DNA of 64,000 nt, taken from Staphylococcus haemolyticus. Lineage in GTDB: Bacteria; Bacillota; Bacilli; Staphylococcales; Staphylococcaceae. Location of the stretch: contig NZ_CP035291.1 of the NCBI RefSeq assembly GCF_006094395.1, positions 310,001-374,000 of the forward strand, written 5' to 3'. The number at the start of each line of letters is the position of its first letter. The stretch's first letter is position 1. Under the pieces are notes generated by a model, which was not told where the DNA came from, made no database searches, and saw nothing but the letters and a program-made list of their open reading frames with translations. The position numbers and the translations under genes are program-made. This document shows, one piece after another, positions 1-9,548 of this stretch.

Positions 1-758
1 ATAAAATATTTAAAAAATTAGACGAAGATGATGCGGTAGATAAAGTGATTGATGCGTTGAAGAATGACTTGAAGAAACAAGCCGACGTGATTGCGAATCC
101 TATTCATAAGAAGCAAGTAGATGTCTTTCCAGTTAAAGATTATGGTTCAGGTATGACACCATTCTATACCTCTTTATCTATATGGGTAGGGGCATTATTA
201 CTAGTAAGTTTATTGTCTGTAGATAATAAACATGAAGCCTTGACAGATGAGTTGACGAAACGTCAAATTTATTTAGGTAAAGGTGCTTTCTTTATAATGA
301 TGGGTATCATTCAAACGTTGATTGTAACGATTGGTGACTTGGTTATTTTGAAAGCGCAGGTTGAATCGCCGACCTTATTTATCTTAGTCGCACTGTGTGG
401 TGCTATTGTCTTTAATACGATTGTGTACACATGCGTGTCATTACTTGGAAATCCAGGTAAAGCTATTGCAATCATTTTACTAGTATTACAAATCGCTGGT
501 GGTGGAGGAACATTCCCAGTTGTAACTGCACCTAAGTTCTTCCAAACGATTTCACCATATTTACCATTCACGTATGTGATAGATTCCTTACGTGAAACGG
601 TAGGTGGCATTGTACCAGAAATTTTAATTACGAAAATGATTATCTTAATACTATTTGGACTAGGATTCTTTATTTTAGGCATCTTAGTCAAACCAGTTCT
701 TGATCCAATTATGCGTAAAATTTCTAAACGCGTGGATGAAAGTAAAGTAACGGAATAG
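1..758 (+). CDS. YhgE/Pip-type membrane protein, 3' end (truncated by window)
   Basis: The reading frame is open from base 3, so the gene starts before the window and only its C-terminal ~250 residues are visible. A short charged cytoplasmic stretch is followed by about five hydrophobic segments (for example SIWVGALLLVSLLSV, FFIMMGIIQTLIVTI and ILLVLQIAGGGGTFPV) and a basic C-terminal tail. This is the layout of the ABC-2-like C-terminal half of the YhgE/Pip family, large membrane proteins named after a phage infection protein and related to EsaA. Substrate and role are unknown. A GTG at 45 is only an internal valine. A terminator follows at 863-905. Confidence 0.75.
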   Translation, partial: KIFKKLDEDDAVDKVIDALKNDLKKQADVIANPIHKKQVDVFPVKDYGSGMTPFYTSLSIWVGALLLVSLLSVDNKHEALTDELTKRQIYLGKGAFFIMMGIIQTLIVTIGDLVILKAQVESPTLFILVALCGAIVFNTIVYTCVSLLGNPGKAIAIILLVLQIAGGGGTFPVVTAPKFFQTISPYLPFTYVIDSLRETVGGIVPEILITKMIILILFGLGFFILGILVKPVLDPIMRKISKRVDESKVTE

Positions 759-862
759 ACTATAGTATCTCTAATATAAAAAGGGTCTTGAATAAGTTAT
801 TTTACTGTCTGTTTAACTAAGTGTATAAGAAAATTGAATTAATTTAATAAGAAGTATAAAAG

Positions 863-905
863 ATAGTTTTAGTGTGAAGTTATCATGCTAGAACTATTTT
901 TTTAT
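863..905 (+). terminator. Intrinsic terminator after the YhgE/Pip gene
   Basis: ATAGTTTTAG (863-872) pairs with CTAGAACTAT (888-897), with one G-U pair, and is followed by a T run. It separates the membrane-protein gene from the dpt operon. Confidence 0.7.
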
Positions 906-960
906 AAAAGTGTTTTTTAAAAGTGGAGAGAAACTAAAAAATAATTGTTATAAATATTTT

Positions 961-1017
961 AAACTATAAAAATAGTTTGAATTATATATTTTTGTAATAT
1001 TATTAGGTATCATGATA
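961..1017. promoter_or_regulatory. Dyad symmetries upstream of dptF (candidate operators)
   Basis: AAACTAT-AAAA-ATAGTTT (961-978) is a perfect 18-bp dyad, and TATCATGATA (1008-1017) is a second perfect 10-bp palindrome between it and the Shine-Dalgarno of dptF. No convincing -35/-10 pair could be called in this very AT-rich stretch. Binding of a repressor is inference only. Confidence 0.3.
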
Positions 1018-1044
1018 GTGATGCAAAAATCTTAGGGGGATAAT

Positions 1045-2940
1045 ATGGAGATAAAAAATATAATTAAAGATAATTTTTTTAAAACCTTAAAAATGATAGA
1101 TATCTCATTTGATATTTATAATCTAGAAAAAGTCAATATTAATGTTTTTAATTCGCATATATTTAAACTACGAACACAACAACTTGTCGACAATACTACT
1201 TATGAGCTATTAAGGAATATAAAAAATCAATTAAAAGAAGTTCAACAATATGGGGATGAAAATAGCTATATCAAGTTAAACGAGTATTTAAAACATTTGA
1301 AAAGTTATATTGAAAAACAAAGTAATATTACCAGTAGCAATCTTATTGATTTGATGAATAACTTAAGCACCTCTTCAAGAGAATCAATAGTTAATACTGA
1401 AGAATTTAATAAATTTAATGAATATCTACATGTACATAGAAAAATTGAAAATGAATTAAAAGAATCTTTGTTGAATTTAAAAAGTAAAGATAGAGGAATT
1501 ATTTTTTTAGTTGGGTCTGTAGGTGATGGGAAGTCACATTTACTATCATATTTAAATAAATATCAACCTGAATTATTTAAAGATGTATTTATATATAATG
1601 ATGCTACTGAAAGCAATAATCCTTATAAAACAGCAATTGAAACCCTGGTAGAAAAATTAACACAGTTTGAAAAAAATGAGATAAATAAGATAGTAATAGC
1701 TATTAATGTTGGTATGCTCAATAATTTAAACGAATACTTGAGAGCGAATAACATAAGCTTAGAAATTATAAAAACTATTGAGCAAAGTAATATTTTTTCA
1801 AATAAAGGTATGAACAATTTGTACTTTGGATTAGATAATATTTCAATAGTTTCATTTTTAAATGAAAAAGTATTTAATATTGAACAAAGTGAAGTTAAAA
1901 GTGAATTTTATGATGCAATTTTTAATAAGATTTTTTCTGAAGATATGGGTAATCCTTTTTATAAAGCTTTTATTGAAGATGATGGTTTTAATAGAAAAGA
2001 ACCGATTTATCAAAATTATTTATTAATGTTAGATAAAAATGTTCAAACTACTATCAAATATTTAATTATTAAAACACAAATAGTAAATAAAAGAATCATC
2101 TCGACTAGAGCATTACTAAATTTTTTATATGACATTATAGTCCCAGAAATAAATCAAAGAAGTAATGATTCATTTTTAGTTAACATGCTATTTAATAGTA
2201 ACGGTAAATCTTCGTTATTAACTTCAATGCACTTTCAAGATCCAGTGCTATTCCAAAGTGCTAAATTAGATAAACTTAATATTGAATTATTTAATACTCT
2301 CGATTTGCAAGCAAAGTGCGAACAACTTTTTGGAGAAGATAATTATAAAAAGGTGATGAGTTATTTATATTTGTTGGATGGTTTAGATCATAAACGACGA
2401 TTTGAAATGATAGTAAGGTTACACTATTTGTTCGACTATACAGAATATGAACCTACTACTTTTATAAGTTTTATAAATATGATAAGTGATTTAAATACAA
2501 ATAATGCTTTAAAAAAAGATATTTTAAATAAAGTAATATTAGCAATTTATAGATGGAAAGGTTCTCCTAAGAAAAATTATATATACAATGAAAGTCTAAA
2601 ACCTGAGACAAGCATTCAAATTGGTTTAGAGTTTAAACCTAAGGTCCATTTAGTGTGTGTAAATGAAAAAAATAATTTGATAGTTCAACTTAAGGTTCAA
2701 GAATATATAGCTGAAATTGAAATGGACTATAATCTATTTAATTTATTGGAAAAAATAGAAGCTGGTTACGTTGTTAAAGAAAAAGATAAAATTGAAGCAA
2801 TAGTATTCACTGAATTTGTAGATAGTATAATAAATAATCTTGAATCCAATGAAAATACAATTATTAAGTTACCTTCTAGTAACGAGACATATATAATTCA
2901 TGATGGTTTTCTAGGTTATCAACTTGAGGAGGTTGACTAA
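1045..2940 (+). CDS. dptF: DNA phosphorothioation-dependent restriction protein DptF (P-loop ATPase)
   Basis: A 631-residue protein with an AGGGGGA Shine-Dalgarno just before the ATG. A Walker A motif GSVGDGKS sits at residues 157-164 after a ~150-residue N-terminal region rich in charged helices. The order, sizes and overlaps of the three genes (631, 452 and 1736 residues) match DptF-DptG-DptH, also called DndF-G-H, the restriction module that attacks DNA lacking phosphorothioate marks. DptF is the NTPase of that module. The last codon overlaps the dptG start (TAATG), so the genes are translationally coupled. No dndBCDE modification genes lie within the window. The region looks more AT-rich than its neighbours, which hints at transfer. 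Family assignment is from memory of the family, not from a search. Confidence 0.8.
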   Translation: MEIKNIIKDNFFKTLKMIDISFDIYNLEKVNINVFNSHIFKLRTQQLVDNTTYELLRNIKNQLKEVQQYGDENSYIKLNEYLKHLKSYIEKQSNITSSNLIDLMNNLSTSSRESIVNTEEFNKFNEYLHVHRKIENELKESLLNLKSKDRGIIFLVGSVGDGKSHLLSYLNKYQPELFKDVFIYNDATESNNPYKTAIETLVEKLTQFEKNEINKIVIAINVGMLNNLNEYLRANNISLEIIKTIEQSNIFSNKGMNNLYFGLDNISIVSFLNEKVFNIEQSEVKSEFYDAIFNKIFSEDMGNPFYKAFIEDDGFNRKEPIYQNYLLMLDKNVQTTIKYLIIKTQIVNKRIISTRALLNFLYDIIVPEINQRSNDSFLVNMLFNSNGKSSLLTSMHFQDPVLFQSAKLDKLNIELFNTLDLQAKCEQLFGEDNYKKVMSYLYLLDGLDHKRRFEMIVRLHYLFDYTEYEPTTFISFINMISDLNTNNALKKDILNKVILAIYRWKGSPKKNYIYNESLKPETSIQIGLEFKPKVHLVCVNEKNNLIVQLKVQEYIAEIEMDYNLFNLLEKIEAGYVVKEKDKIEAIVFTEFVDSIINNLESNENTIIKLPSSNETYIIHDGFLGYQLEEVD

Positions 2941-4298
2941 TGGATTTTAACGGCACTAATGCATTAATAAAACATTTAAAATTAGATGAAGGTTCTCCTA
3001 AATATAACAGAAGCTTTGATTATAATATACTTCCCTTTTTTACTCGACAAAACGAAAGAGCAAAATTTAAAAATGGATTCATGCCGATTATTGGGGCTAT
3101 GGCTAGATACAGTTTAGGTTTAAAAATTGAATATAATCATGAAGACTATGATATAAGCAATATCTATGAAAATGTGGAGAGTGTAGGACATCTTGATGAA
3201 AATGAAAAAAACATGTTACTAAAAAGACTCTTTGATTTTGATAAGATATCTTCAATTAATCATCCTCGGATACTTAATTTTCAACCATTAAGTGAAGGTT
3301 CTGATAAAAAAGGAGAAATCAATATAGCTTTATATATAAGTAAAGCTTTTGATTTAAATAATAATTTAACTTGGAAAAACTTTATTAGTACAACCAAATC
3401 TCATAATTTAATGGAAAAAATGTTTTTTGATTCAATAAAAAAAATTGGTACTAAAGAAATAAAGAATAGTTTTGTCACATTACCAGATGATTTATTTACT
3501 ACGCGAAAAGAAGACTTAGATTTTTTATTGAAACATAAAGATTTTGCTTTAAAAAATTTAGATAAATTCTTTGCTTTTTATTATTTTCAGTATATTACAC
3601 AGACAGTTATCAATACTGATAATTTAAATAAAATTAAAAATGGAGTAGAGTTAGAGCCATTGTATTTCACATTAGATAGTGAAAAGTTATCCTCATCTAG
3701 GATTACATACAAAAAAGGATTCAATTATATTAAAGAGAGAAAAAAATATACTTTAACAAATGACAATTTAACAGGGTATTTAAATATTATAATTAAGGAT
3801 ATAAAAAATGACGATAAATTTTATTCATTAACAGAGATACTGAATTTTGATAATAATATGATAAAAAATATAAACTATGAATTATCTAAAATGATGAGGA
3901 TTTATAAAGAAAAATTGTCTAAGGAAGATGAAATATCAGATGATTTCATGGAGAATTTAAAGGTCTTCAAAAAATGGTTATACACTGATTTGGATGCTGC
4001 TACTAGTTCGCGATATTCAAAATCAATAGACGAAATTGGAGACTTATATTTTCTAAAAAGTCGTGGTAGTTTAGGGAAAACATTGACAATCAGGAACGAC
4101 TTATTAATATTATTAACTTCAATAATTGTTAAGGATGAAAAGAAATTAATTAAAGAAGTTTTTGTAGAGTTTGAAAAACGAGGAGTCTTTTTTGATCGAT
4201 ATACAAAAGAAGATGTAGTTAATTTCTACGAGAAAATGAATATTCTTGATAAGAAAAGTGATAGTGGGGAGGTAAAGTATGTCAAACCAGTTTTATAA
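2940..4298 (+). CDS. dptG: DNA phosphorothioation-dependent restriction protein DptG
   Basis: A 452-residue soluble, strongly charged protein with no membrane segment, signal peptide or recognised catalytic motif. It starts in a TAATG overlap with dptF, preceded by GAGGAGG, and its last 20 bases overlap the start of dptH. Its position between a P-loop ATPase and a very large HerA-type ATPase, and its length, match DptG (DndG) of the phosphorothioation-dependent restriction complex, where it is needed together with F and H. I see no independent motif that proves the family, so the call rests mainly on gene order and size. Confidence 0.75.
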   Translation: MDFNGTNALIKHLKLDEGSPKYNRSFDYNILPFFTRQNERAKFKNGFMPIIGAMARYSLGLKIEYNHEDYDISNIYENVESVGHLDENEKNMLLKRLFDFDKISSINHPRILNFQPLSEGSDKKGEINIALYISKAFDLNNNLTWKNFISTTKSHNLMEKMFFDSIKKIGTKEIKNSFVTLPDDLFTTRKEDLDFLLKHKDFALKNLDKFFAFYYFQYITQTVINTDNLNKIKNGVELEPLYFTLDSEKLSSSRITYKKGFNYIKERKKYTLTNDNLTGYLNIIIKDIKNDDKFYSLTEILNFDNNMIKNINYELSKMMRIYKEKLSKEDEISDDFMENLKVFKKWLYTDLDAATSSRYSKSIDEIGDLYFLKSRGSLGKTLTIRNDLLILLTSIIVKDEKKLIKEVFVEFEKRGVFFDRYTKEDVVNFYEKMNILDKKSDSGEVKYVKPVL

Positions 4299-7200
4299 TT
4301 TTTTAGATAAAGAATTAAGAGCTTATTTAAATAGCACTTCTTTAAACGCAGGGGATAGGTTCTTTTTGATATTAAATAATGACGATGAAATAAGTAGCTT
4401 AAAAACAGCAATTGAAAATTCAAAGGATAAGAAAGTTAACAGCTTCAGATCAAATGAATTCAGCTTTGAAACTATTTATTATATGATAAACGATAAAAAA
4501 GTAATCTTTGTTTTCGCGCACGATGGCGTTACCAATGATTTTTTAGTGACTATAAGAAATAAAGTATCTTTGCAAAAAGGAGAATGGGAAAATTCAGTAG
4601 TTATTTTCTTGATGAAAGAGGACTTAGATAGTATAACAGGCGGCTCATTAGATTTATCTAAAAAAGGAGCACCATTCCATACTAATTCTCTAAAGCAAAA
4701 CTTAGATAAAATAGTTAATAAGGAGAATCATAGTTTAGAGAAACATGAAAGCGAAATTTTAAAATTTGTAATAGAAAGAAAATTCTCAGATGAACTTGTT
4801 AAATATACTTTGCTAGACTTTGAATCTGTATTTAGTATTATTCAACAAGGTGAAATTAAAAAAGAAGATTATTTAAAATTGGAGCTTTTTGAAGATAAAC
4901 AATTAAAGAGTTTTTCAAATTCAACTAAAGATATAAAAAATAGGCTTATTGAAAATAGTGATTTATTTGAGACTGTTTCAGTTATACATGATAGAGGAAA
5001 TATTAAAGAAGATATTGAAGAAAAATTCGGTGTCAGTGCCCCTCCTAAATTAGTAAAAGATAATTGGTATGAAGCGGAATTCGAGCCAATTAGAAAAAGT
5101 AAAGAGACGGTTGATAATGAAAAAAGGGTGAAAATAGAGTTTAATGATGAAGGATTTTATCATCAATTTAATAATATTGAAGTATGGAATAAAAATTCTG
5201 GGACAACTAAGGTTAAATCAAGAGAAAAAAATATAATTATCTTTAAAGAATTCTCAAACTTAGAAACTATAATCTTACCTTTTGACAAACATGATGATAT
5301 TAATCCATCTTTTATTAATACTAATAGAGCGAAAATATATAACCTATCTAAAAAAGAGACGTCAAAAGTACAATTTAAATCTAAATCTAAAGGTAAATTA
5401 GTCATTGATCTTAGTGAAATTAAAGATGAAAATGAGTACTTTATTGATTTTACATATAAACATAATAATTCAACTTCTTTAACTTTTAAATTTAGGATTT
5501 TGTTAGTGAATTTTAATAGTTCCAATATTGAAAATCTTAAAACTAAGTATAAGTTGAAATATAATGTTCAAAAGAAAAAGGTTGAATTTATCTTAGATAA
5601 TGTCGAAAATTTACTATCAATTAATGATGAAAATAATAATCTAAGTAAAGTGTTTGAAAATGGAGAAACTTACGATTTGAATGAAATTTCAAACTTAGAC
5701 TTCAGTCCATTAGTTAATGCTGATATTGATAATATTTATATTAATTTAAAAATCAATGATATTGAGTATATAGTTAGATTAAGTGAATTTGTAAATAAAC
5801 CGGTTCCAGTTTCAAGTTCTAATTTAATAAAAAAGGTTTTTGAGAAAAAAGAATCTATGATTGTTAAAGATAATATAGCTATTCAAGATACAAATGAATA
5901 TTATCTATTTAATGATTTTAAAATCATAACGCAAATTGAAAAATCAATGATTGAAAACAACTTTACTAATGGAGTTATTAAAGATAACCAGCTAGTTGGT
6001 GAAACAAAAAGTTTACCACCTTTAGTAGAAAAAGCATATAAGCAATTGTGTGAGGTAATAATTCAGAAAAAAACAGTTCCTAGTTTAATGTATTATGATG
6101 AGGACATTAGTAGAGCTGTTTCTAATTATTGTGAAACTATAGAAGAAGTATTGAAAAGTTTAACTGATAATGAAAAAATCACTGAAAAAGAAATATTAAA
6201 TGTACATGAATTAGGTACTGTGACCGATGATAACAATATATATTTCACCTCATTACATCCACTAATATTAAGATATGAATTAAATAAAACTGAACGTTTT
6301 AATGATGATGAAATAAGTGAAAAAGTTTTTAGAAAATATAATCCTATCGGTTTATTACCATATTTTGTAGATGTAGAGTCTAATTATTATTTCGCTAACT
6401 ATACTGAAAGTGGAGCCAGATGGATTACATATAAACCTTTTGAGACTACAAATAAAATGAGCTCAGAAAAAATGCAGTTTATTATTAAAACACGTTTGAA
6501 CAACTATAAACAACACTTTAAATATTTATTTGATATTAATAGGAACTATGCACTTAAAGTAAGGTACATTGATGTTAAAGATTATAAGACAGTTATTAAA
6601 GGAACTATTGAACACCTTTTAGATCAAATGAAAGATATACAATCAATTCATTATTTAAATCCAGTAAATGTATATATGGATGCTATTGAAATTATTGATA
6701 ATATATATGCTTTATATAACATTAAAGACAGCGATGAATTATTAGAAGCATATAATATAAAAATTCCTAGTAATATTAAAAAGAAATTTAACGAAGAAGA
6801 TATATTGGAAACAATAAAATCTAAAATAAATATATTCGTTAATAAGCAAGAAGAAAATATCTATCACATTACGTTTTTTAATTTTAATCAAGAACCTAAG
6901 TTTAGTGTGAGCAATCTTAAAGAAATTTACTCTTCTGTTACTAGTAAAGGTCTATTATCAAATATTAGCTATACTAAAATAGGTAATTCATATTTATCTG
7001 GATTTGGTACGAGAGGTATATCAGAGAATAACGATTTAATTTATAGTGCATTATTGTGGAATAGTTTTGTTTCTAATAATAAAAATTATCGATTAAATCC
7101 ATATAAGAAAGATGAAGGAATCGTTAATAATGTTATTAGTATCGAAAATCAAAACCTTGATGGTGTTTTTAACGATACGAATTGGGTAACATTTATAGAT

Positions 7201-9489
7201 CCTTCTGTTGATTTATCTTATTTCAATAGTAATGATTATGATTTGTATGTTATTCATTATAATGATCAAACTTCATCGTTTAATTATGAATCAATTACTG
7301 TAACAAATGATACAGAACAATATAGTAATATTCTTAAAGAATTTTTAAATAAAGTTAACGTAGATTATACTCCACATAATATTGATAATATTATCCGATC
7401 TTTCAATATCCTTAATGGTGAATGGCTTTTATCAGTTATAGGAAATAGAGGGTCTAAATCAAATTACGGGGATCATTCTATTAGAGAAAAATTAAGTATT
7501 ATTTCAGCATATAAACAAGTGTTATCAATATTAGCCCATGAAAAAATAACTTGGATTCCAATTTCTATGGAAGAAGTACTTCGAGTGAGTAGACAACAAG
7601 GTCTGGATGCAAGTTCAGATGTTTTCTCGGCTAAGGAACTTAATCATAGTGGCTCTATTTCAGATGACTTGTTATTTATAGGCTTAGAATTGGAAGAAGA
7701 AAATGCAAATGTCCATTTTATGCCAGTTGAAGTAAAAGTCGGTATTAATCACACTAATGTGATTGAAAAAGCTAAAGTACAAATAAGTCATTTGTTTAAA
7801 GTACTGGAAAAAGAATTGATTACTCCATCTTCTCAAGTTTTAACTCAAGATTTTTATAGACAATTTTTCTTGAATTTATATTTTGGTAATTTAAATAAAT
7901 TTATTGAAAATGGTGTAATTGTGGATGAAAAGATGCACTACATTTATGAGAAAAGAGCAGAAATTTTAAACGGTAACATTACTTTCTCTACTAAGATAAA
8001 AGATGAATATGGTATAGGAATAGCAGTATTATTTAATCAAGAAAATAGTTTCAGAAAATTAATTAAAGACAGCGAGAAAAATGTATATGAATTACATTTA
8101 ACTGAACTAGATGCGTATAATGACGCAGAAAAGGATTATGAAACTGTTAAACATGAAATATTAAACAATCAGAGAGGGATTGATTTAGCAAATTTACTAG
8201 TTTCCCATACAAATTATAATCTAACTAATGAAAATAGTGATGTATCAACTTCCACTCTTGAAGATGAAAATAATGTGAACAATGATTCTAATAAAGTGGA
8301 AATTCCTCCTACTAATGATTGGGAAGATAAACCTTCTGTTATTGAGGAAATAGATAGAACTGAAGAAAATCACGATTTAGAAAATGTGAGAATTTTATTA
8401 GGAAATGCAAAAGGTAGTACTGAAAAAGTGTATTGGGAGTATGGTCATAAACAATTACCTAATCGCCATATATTAATTAGCGGCAAATCTGGACAAGGTA
8501 AAACTTACTTTATGCAATGTCTTCTATATGAAATGGCTAAAAATAAACTTGATAGTTTAGTAGTTGATTACACAGATGGTTTCTTAAACAACCAATTAGA
8601 AGAGGAATTCACACGAAAACTAGGAAATAATCTCAATACTAAATTTATTTTTAGAGATAAGCTTCCGATAAATCCTTTTAAAAGAAATGAAATAGACTTA
8701 GGTGGCTTTACCGTGCCAGAAGAAAATGATGATATAGCAGATAGAGTAGTTCAAATTATAGATTTCGTATTTAAACTTGGTATCCAACAAAGTAGTTTAT
8801 TAAAAGAATCTATCAAAAGTGGTTTAGATATATATGGCGAAAACTTTACTTTCACTAAATTAAAACAAAGATTGATTGATCAAGAAACTACTAATGCTAA
8901 TACTTTAGTTGGAAGAATTGACAAATTATTAGATAAAGACCCGTTTGCATATAACAACAACGAGTTTACTTGGAATGAAATATTCAATAATGAAGGTAAA
9001 GTAACTATTATGCAATTAAAAGGTTTTGTTGCAAGTATTCAAAAAGTGATAACTGAATTCTTACTATGGGATTTATATAATTTTACCGAACGAGAAGGAA
9101 GTAAAAATGTTCCTATCCCTGTTTTATTAGATGAAATGCAGAACTTGAATCATAAAGAAAGTTCTCCTACAACTAAAATTTTAAAAGAGGGTAGAAAATT
9201 TGGATGGTCTTCATGGCTTGCTACACAGTCTATCAGCTCTATAAAAAATAACGGAGGAGATATTTCGGCACTATTTAATGCCGCTGAGCAAGTTCACTTT
9301 GCCCCACCGGAAGATCAAATCGCCTTTATTAGTAAGAATAAAAATAATGACGAAAAAAGAAAAATGGAACAAGATTTATCATCATTAAATAAAGGAGAAT
9401 GTTTAGTAATAGGTTTTTCTAACATTAATGGAGAACTAGTCAAAAAAACAGAAATTGTTGAAGTAACTTCTTTAGAAGATAGGGAATAA
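4279..9489 (+). CDS. dptH: DNA phosphorothioation-dependent restriction protein DptH (HerA/FtsK-type ATPase)
   Basis: A 1736-residue protein with a GGGGAGG Shine-Dalgarno placed inside the end of dptG. The C-terminal third is an ATPase domain of the HerA/FtsK type: Walker A GKSGQGKT at 1402-1409, Walker B VLLDEMQN at 1615-1622, then an ATQS motif typical of HerA-like motors. The N-terminal ~900 residues have no motif I recognise. Around residues 1129-1153 the pattern D-D-L-L-F-I followed by P-V-E-V-K (D1129/D1130, E1151, K1153) resembles a PD-(D/E)XK nuclease core, which would give the complex its cutting activity; this is inference. Length and domain order match DptH/DndH, the translocase component of Dnd restriction. 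An acidic Asn/Glu-rich linker (about 1315-1370) separates the two parts. A shared terminator follows. Confidence 0.85.
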   Translation: MSNQFYNFLDKELRAYLNSTSLNAGDRFFLILNNDDEISSLKTAIENSKDKKVNSFRSNEFSFETIYYMINDKKVIFVFAHDGVTNDFLVTIRNKVSLQKGEWENSVVIFLMKEDLDSITGGSLDLSKKGAPFHTNSLKQNLDKIVNKENHSLEKHESEILKFVIERKFSDELVKYTLLDFESVFSIIQQGEIKKEDYLKLELFEDKQLKSFSNSTKDIKNRLIENSDLFETVSVIHDRGNIKEDIEEKFGVSAPPKLVKDNWYEAEFEPIRKSKETVDNEKRVKIEFNDEGFYHQFNNIEVWNKNSGTTKVKSREKNIIIFKEFSNLETIILPFDKHDDINPSFINTNRAKIYNLSKKETSKVQFKSKSKGKLVIDLSEIKDENEYFIDFTYKHNNSTSLTFKFRILLVNFNSSNIENLKTKYKLKYNVQKKKVEFILDNVENLLSINDENNNLSKVFENGETYDLNEISNLDFSPLVNADIDNIYINLKINDIEYIVRLSEFVNKPVPVSSSNLIKKVFEKKESMIVKDNIAIQDTNEYYLFNDFKIITQIEKSMIENNFTNGVIKDNQLVGETKSLPPLVEKAYKQLCEVIIQKKTVPSLMYYDEDISRAVSNYCETIEEVLKSLTDNEKITEKEILNVHELGTVTDDNNIYFTSLHPLILRYELNKTERFNDDEISEKVFRKYNPIGLLPYFVDVESNYYFANYTESGARWITYKPFETTNKMSSEKMQFIIKTRLNNYKQHFKYLFDINRNYALKVRYIDVKDYKTVIKGTIEHLLDQMKDIQSIHYLNPVNVYMDAIEIIDNIYALYNIKDSDELLEAYNIKIPSNIKKKFNEEDILETIKSKINIFVNKQEENIYHITFFNFNQEPKFSVSNLKEIYSSVTSKGLLSNISYTKIGNSYLSGFGTRGISENNDLIYSALLWNSFVSNNKNYRLNPYKKDEGIVNNVISIENQNLDGVFNDTNWVTFIDPSVDLSYFNSNDYDLYVIHYNDQTSSFNYESITVTNDTEQYSNILKEFLNKVNVDYTPHNIDNIIRSFNILNGEWLLSVIGNRGSKSNYGDHSIREKLSIISAYKQVLSILAHEKITWIPISMEEVLRVSRQQGLDASSDVFSAKELNHSGSISDDLLFIGLELEEENANVHFMPVEVKVGINHTNVIEKAKVQISHLFKVLEKELITPSSQVLTQDFYRQFFLNLYFGNLNKFIENGVIVDEKMHYIYEKRAEILNGNITFSTKIKDEYGIGIAVLFNQENSFRKLIKDSEKNVYELHLTELDAYNDAEKDYETVKHEILNNQRGIDLANLLVSHTNYNLTNENSDVSTSTLEDENNVNNDSNKVEIPPTNDWEDKPSVIEEIDRTEENHDLENVRILLGNAKGSTEKVYWEYGHKQLPNRHILISGKSGQGKTYFMQCLLYEMAKNKLDSLVVDYTDGFLNNQLEEEFTRKLGNNLNTKFIFRDKLPINPFKRNEIDLGGFTVPEENDDIADRVVQIIDFVFKLGIQQSSLLKESIKSGLDIYGENFTFTKLKQRLIDQETTNANTLVGRIDKLLDKDPFAYNNNEFTWNEIFNNEGKVTIMQLKGFVASIQKVITEFLLWDLYNFTEREGSKNVPIPVLLDEMQNLNHKESSPTTKILKEGRKFGWSSWLATQSISSIKNNGGDISALFNAAEQVHFAPPEDQIAFISKNKNNDEKRKMEQDLSSLNKGECLVIGFSNINGELVKKTEIVEVTSLEDRE

Positions 9490-9499
9490 TTAAACTAGG

Positions 9500-9548
9500 C
9501 CGCCTAATGGGTAGTTATAAGACTACTCATTAGGCGGTTGTTTTAATT
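9500..9548. terminator. Bidirectional terminator between dptH and the convergent gene
   Basis: CCGCCTAATGGGTAGT (9500-9515) pairs with ACTACTCATTAGGCGG (9522-9537) across a 6-base loop, with one G-U pair, followed by TTGTTTTAATT on the plus side. It is the most GC-rich hairpin in this part of the window. Confidence 0.85.

Noticed and set aside
1045..9489. BREX, DISARM or type IV secretion reading of the three-gene operon
   Set aside because: No PglX methylase, PglZ, BrxL, DISARM helicase or secretion-membrane component is present; sizes and the HerA-type C-terminal ATPase fit DptFGH better.
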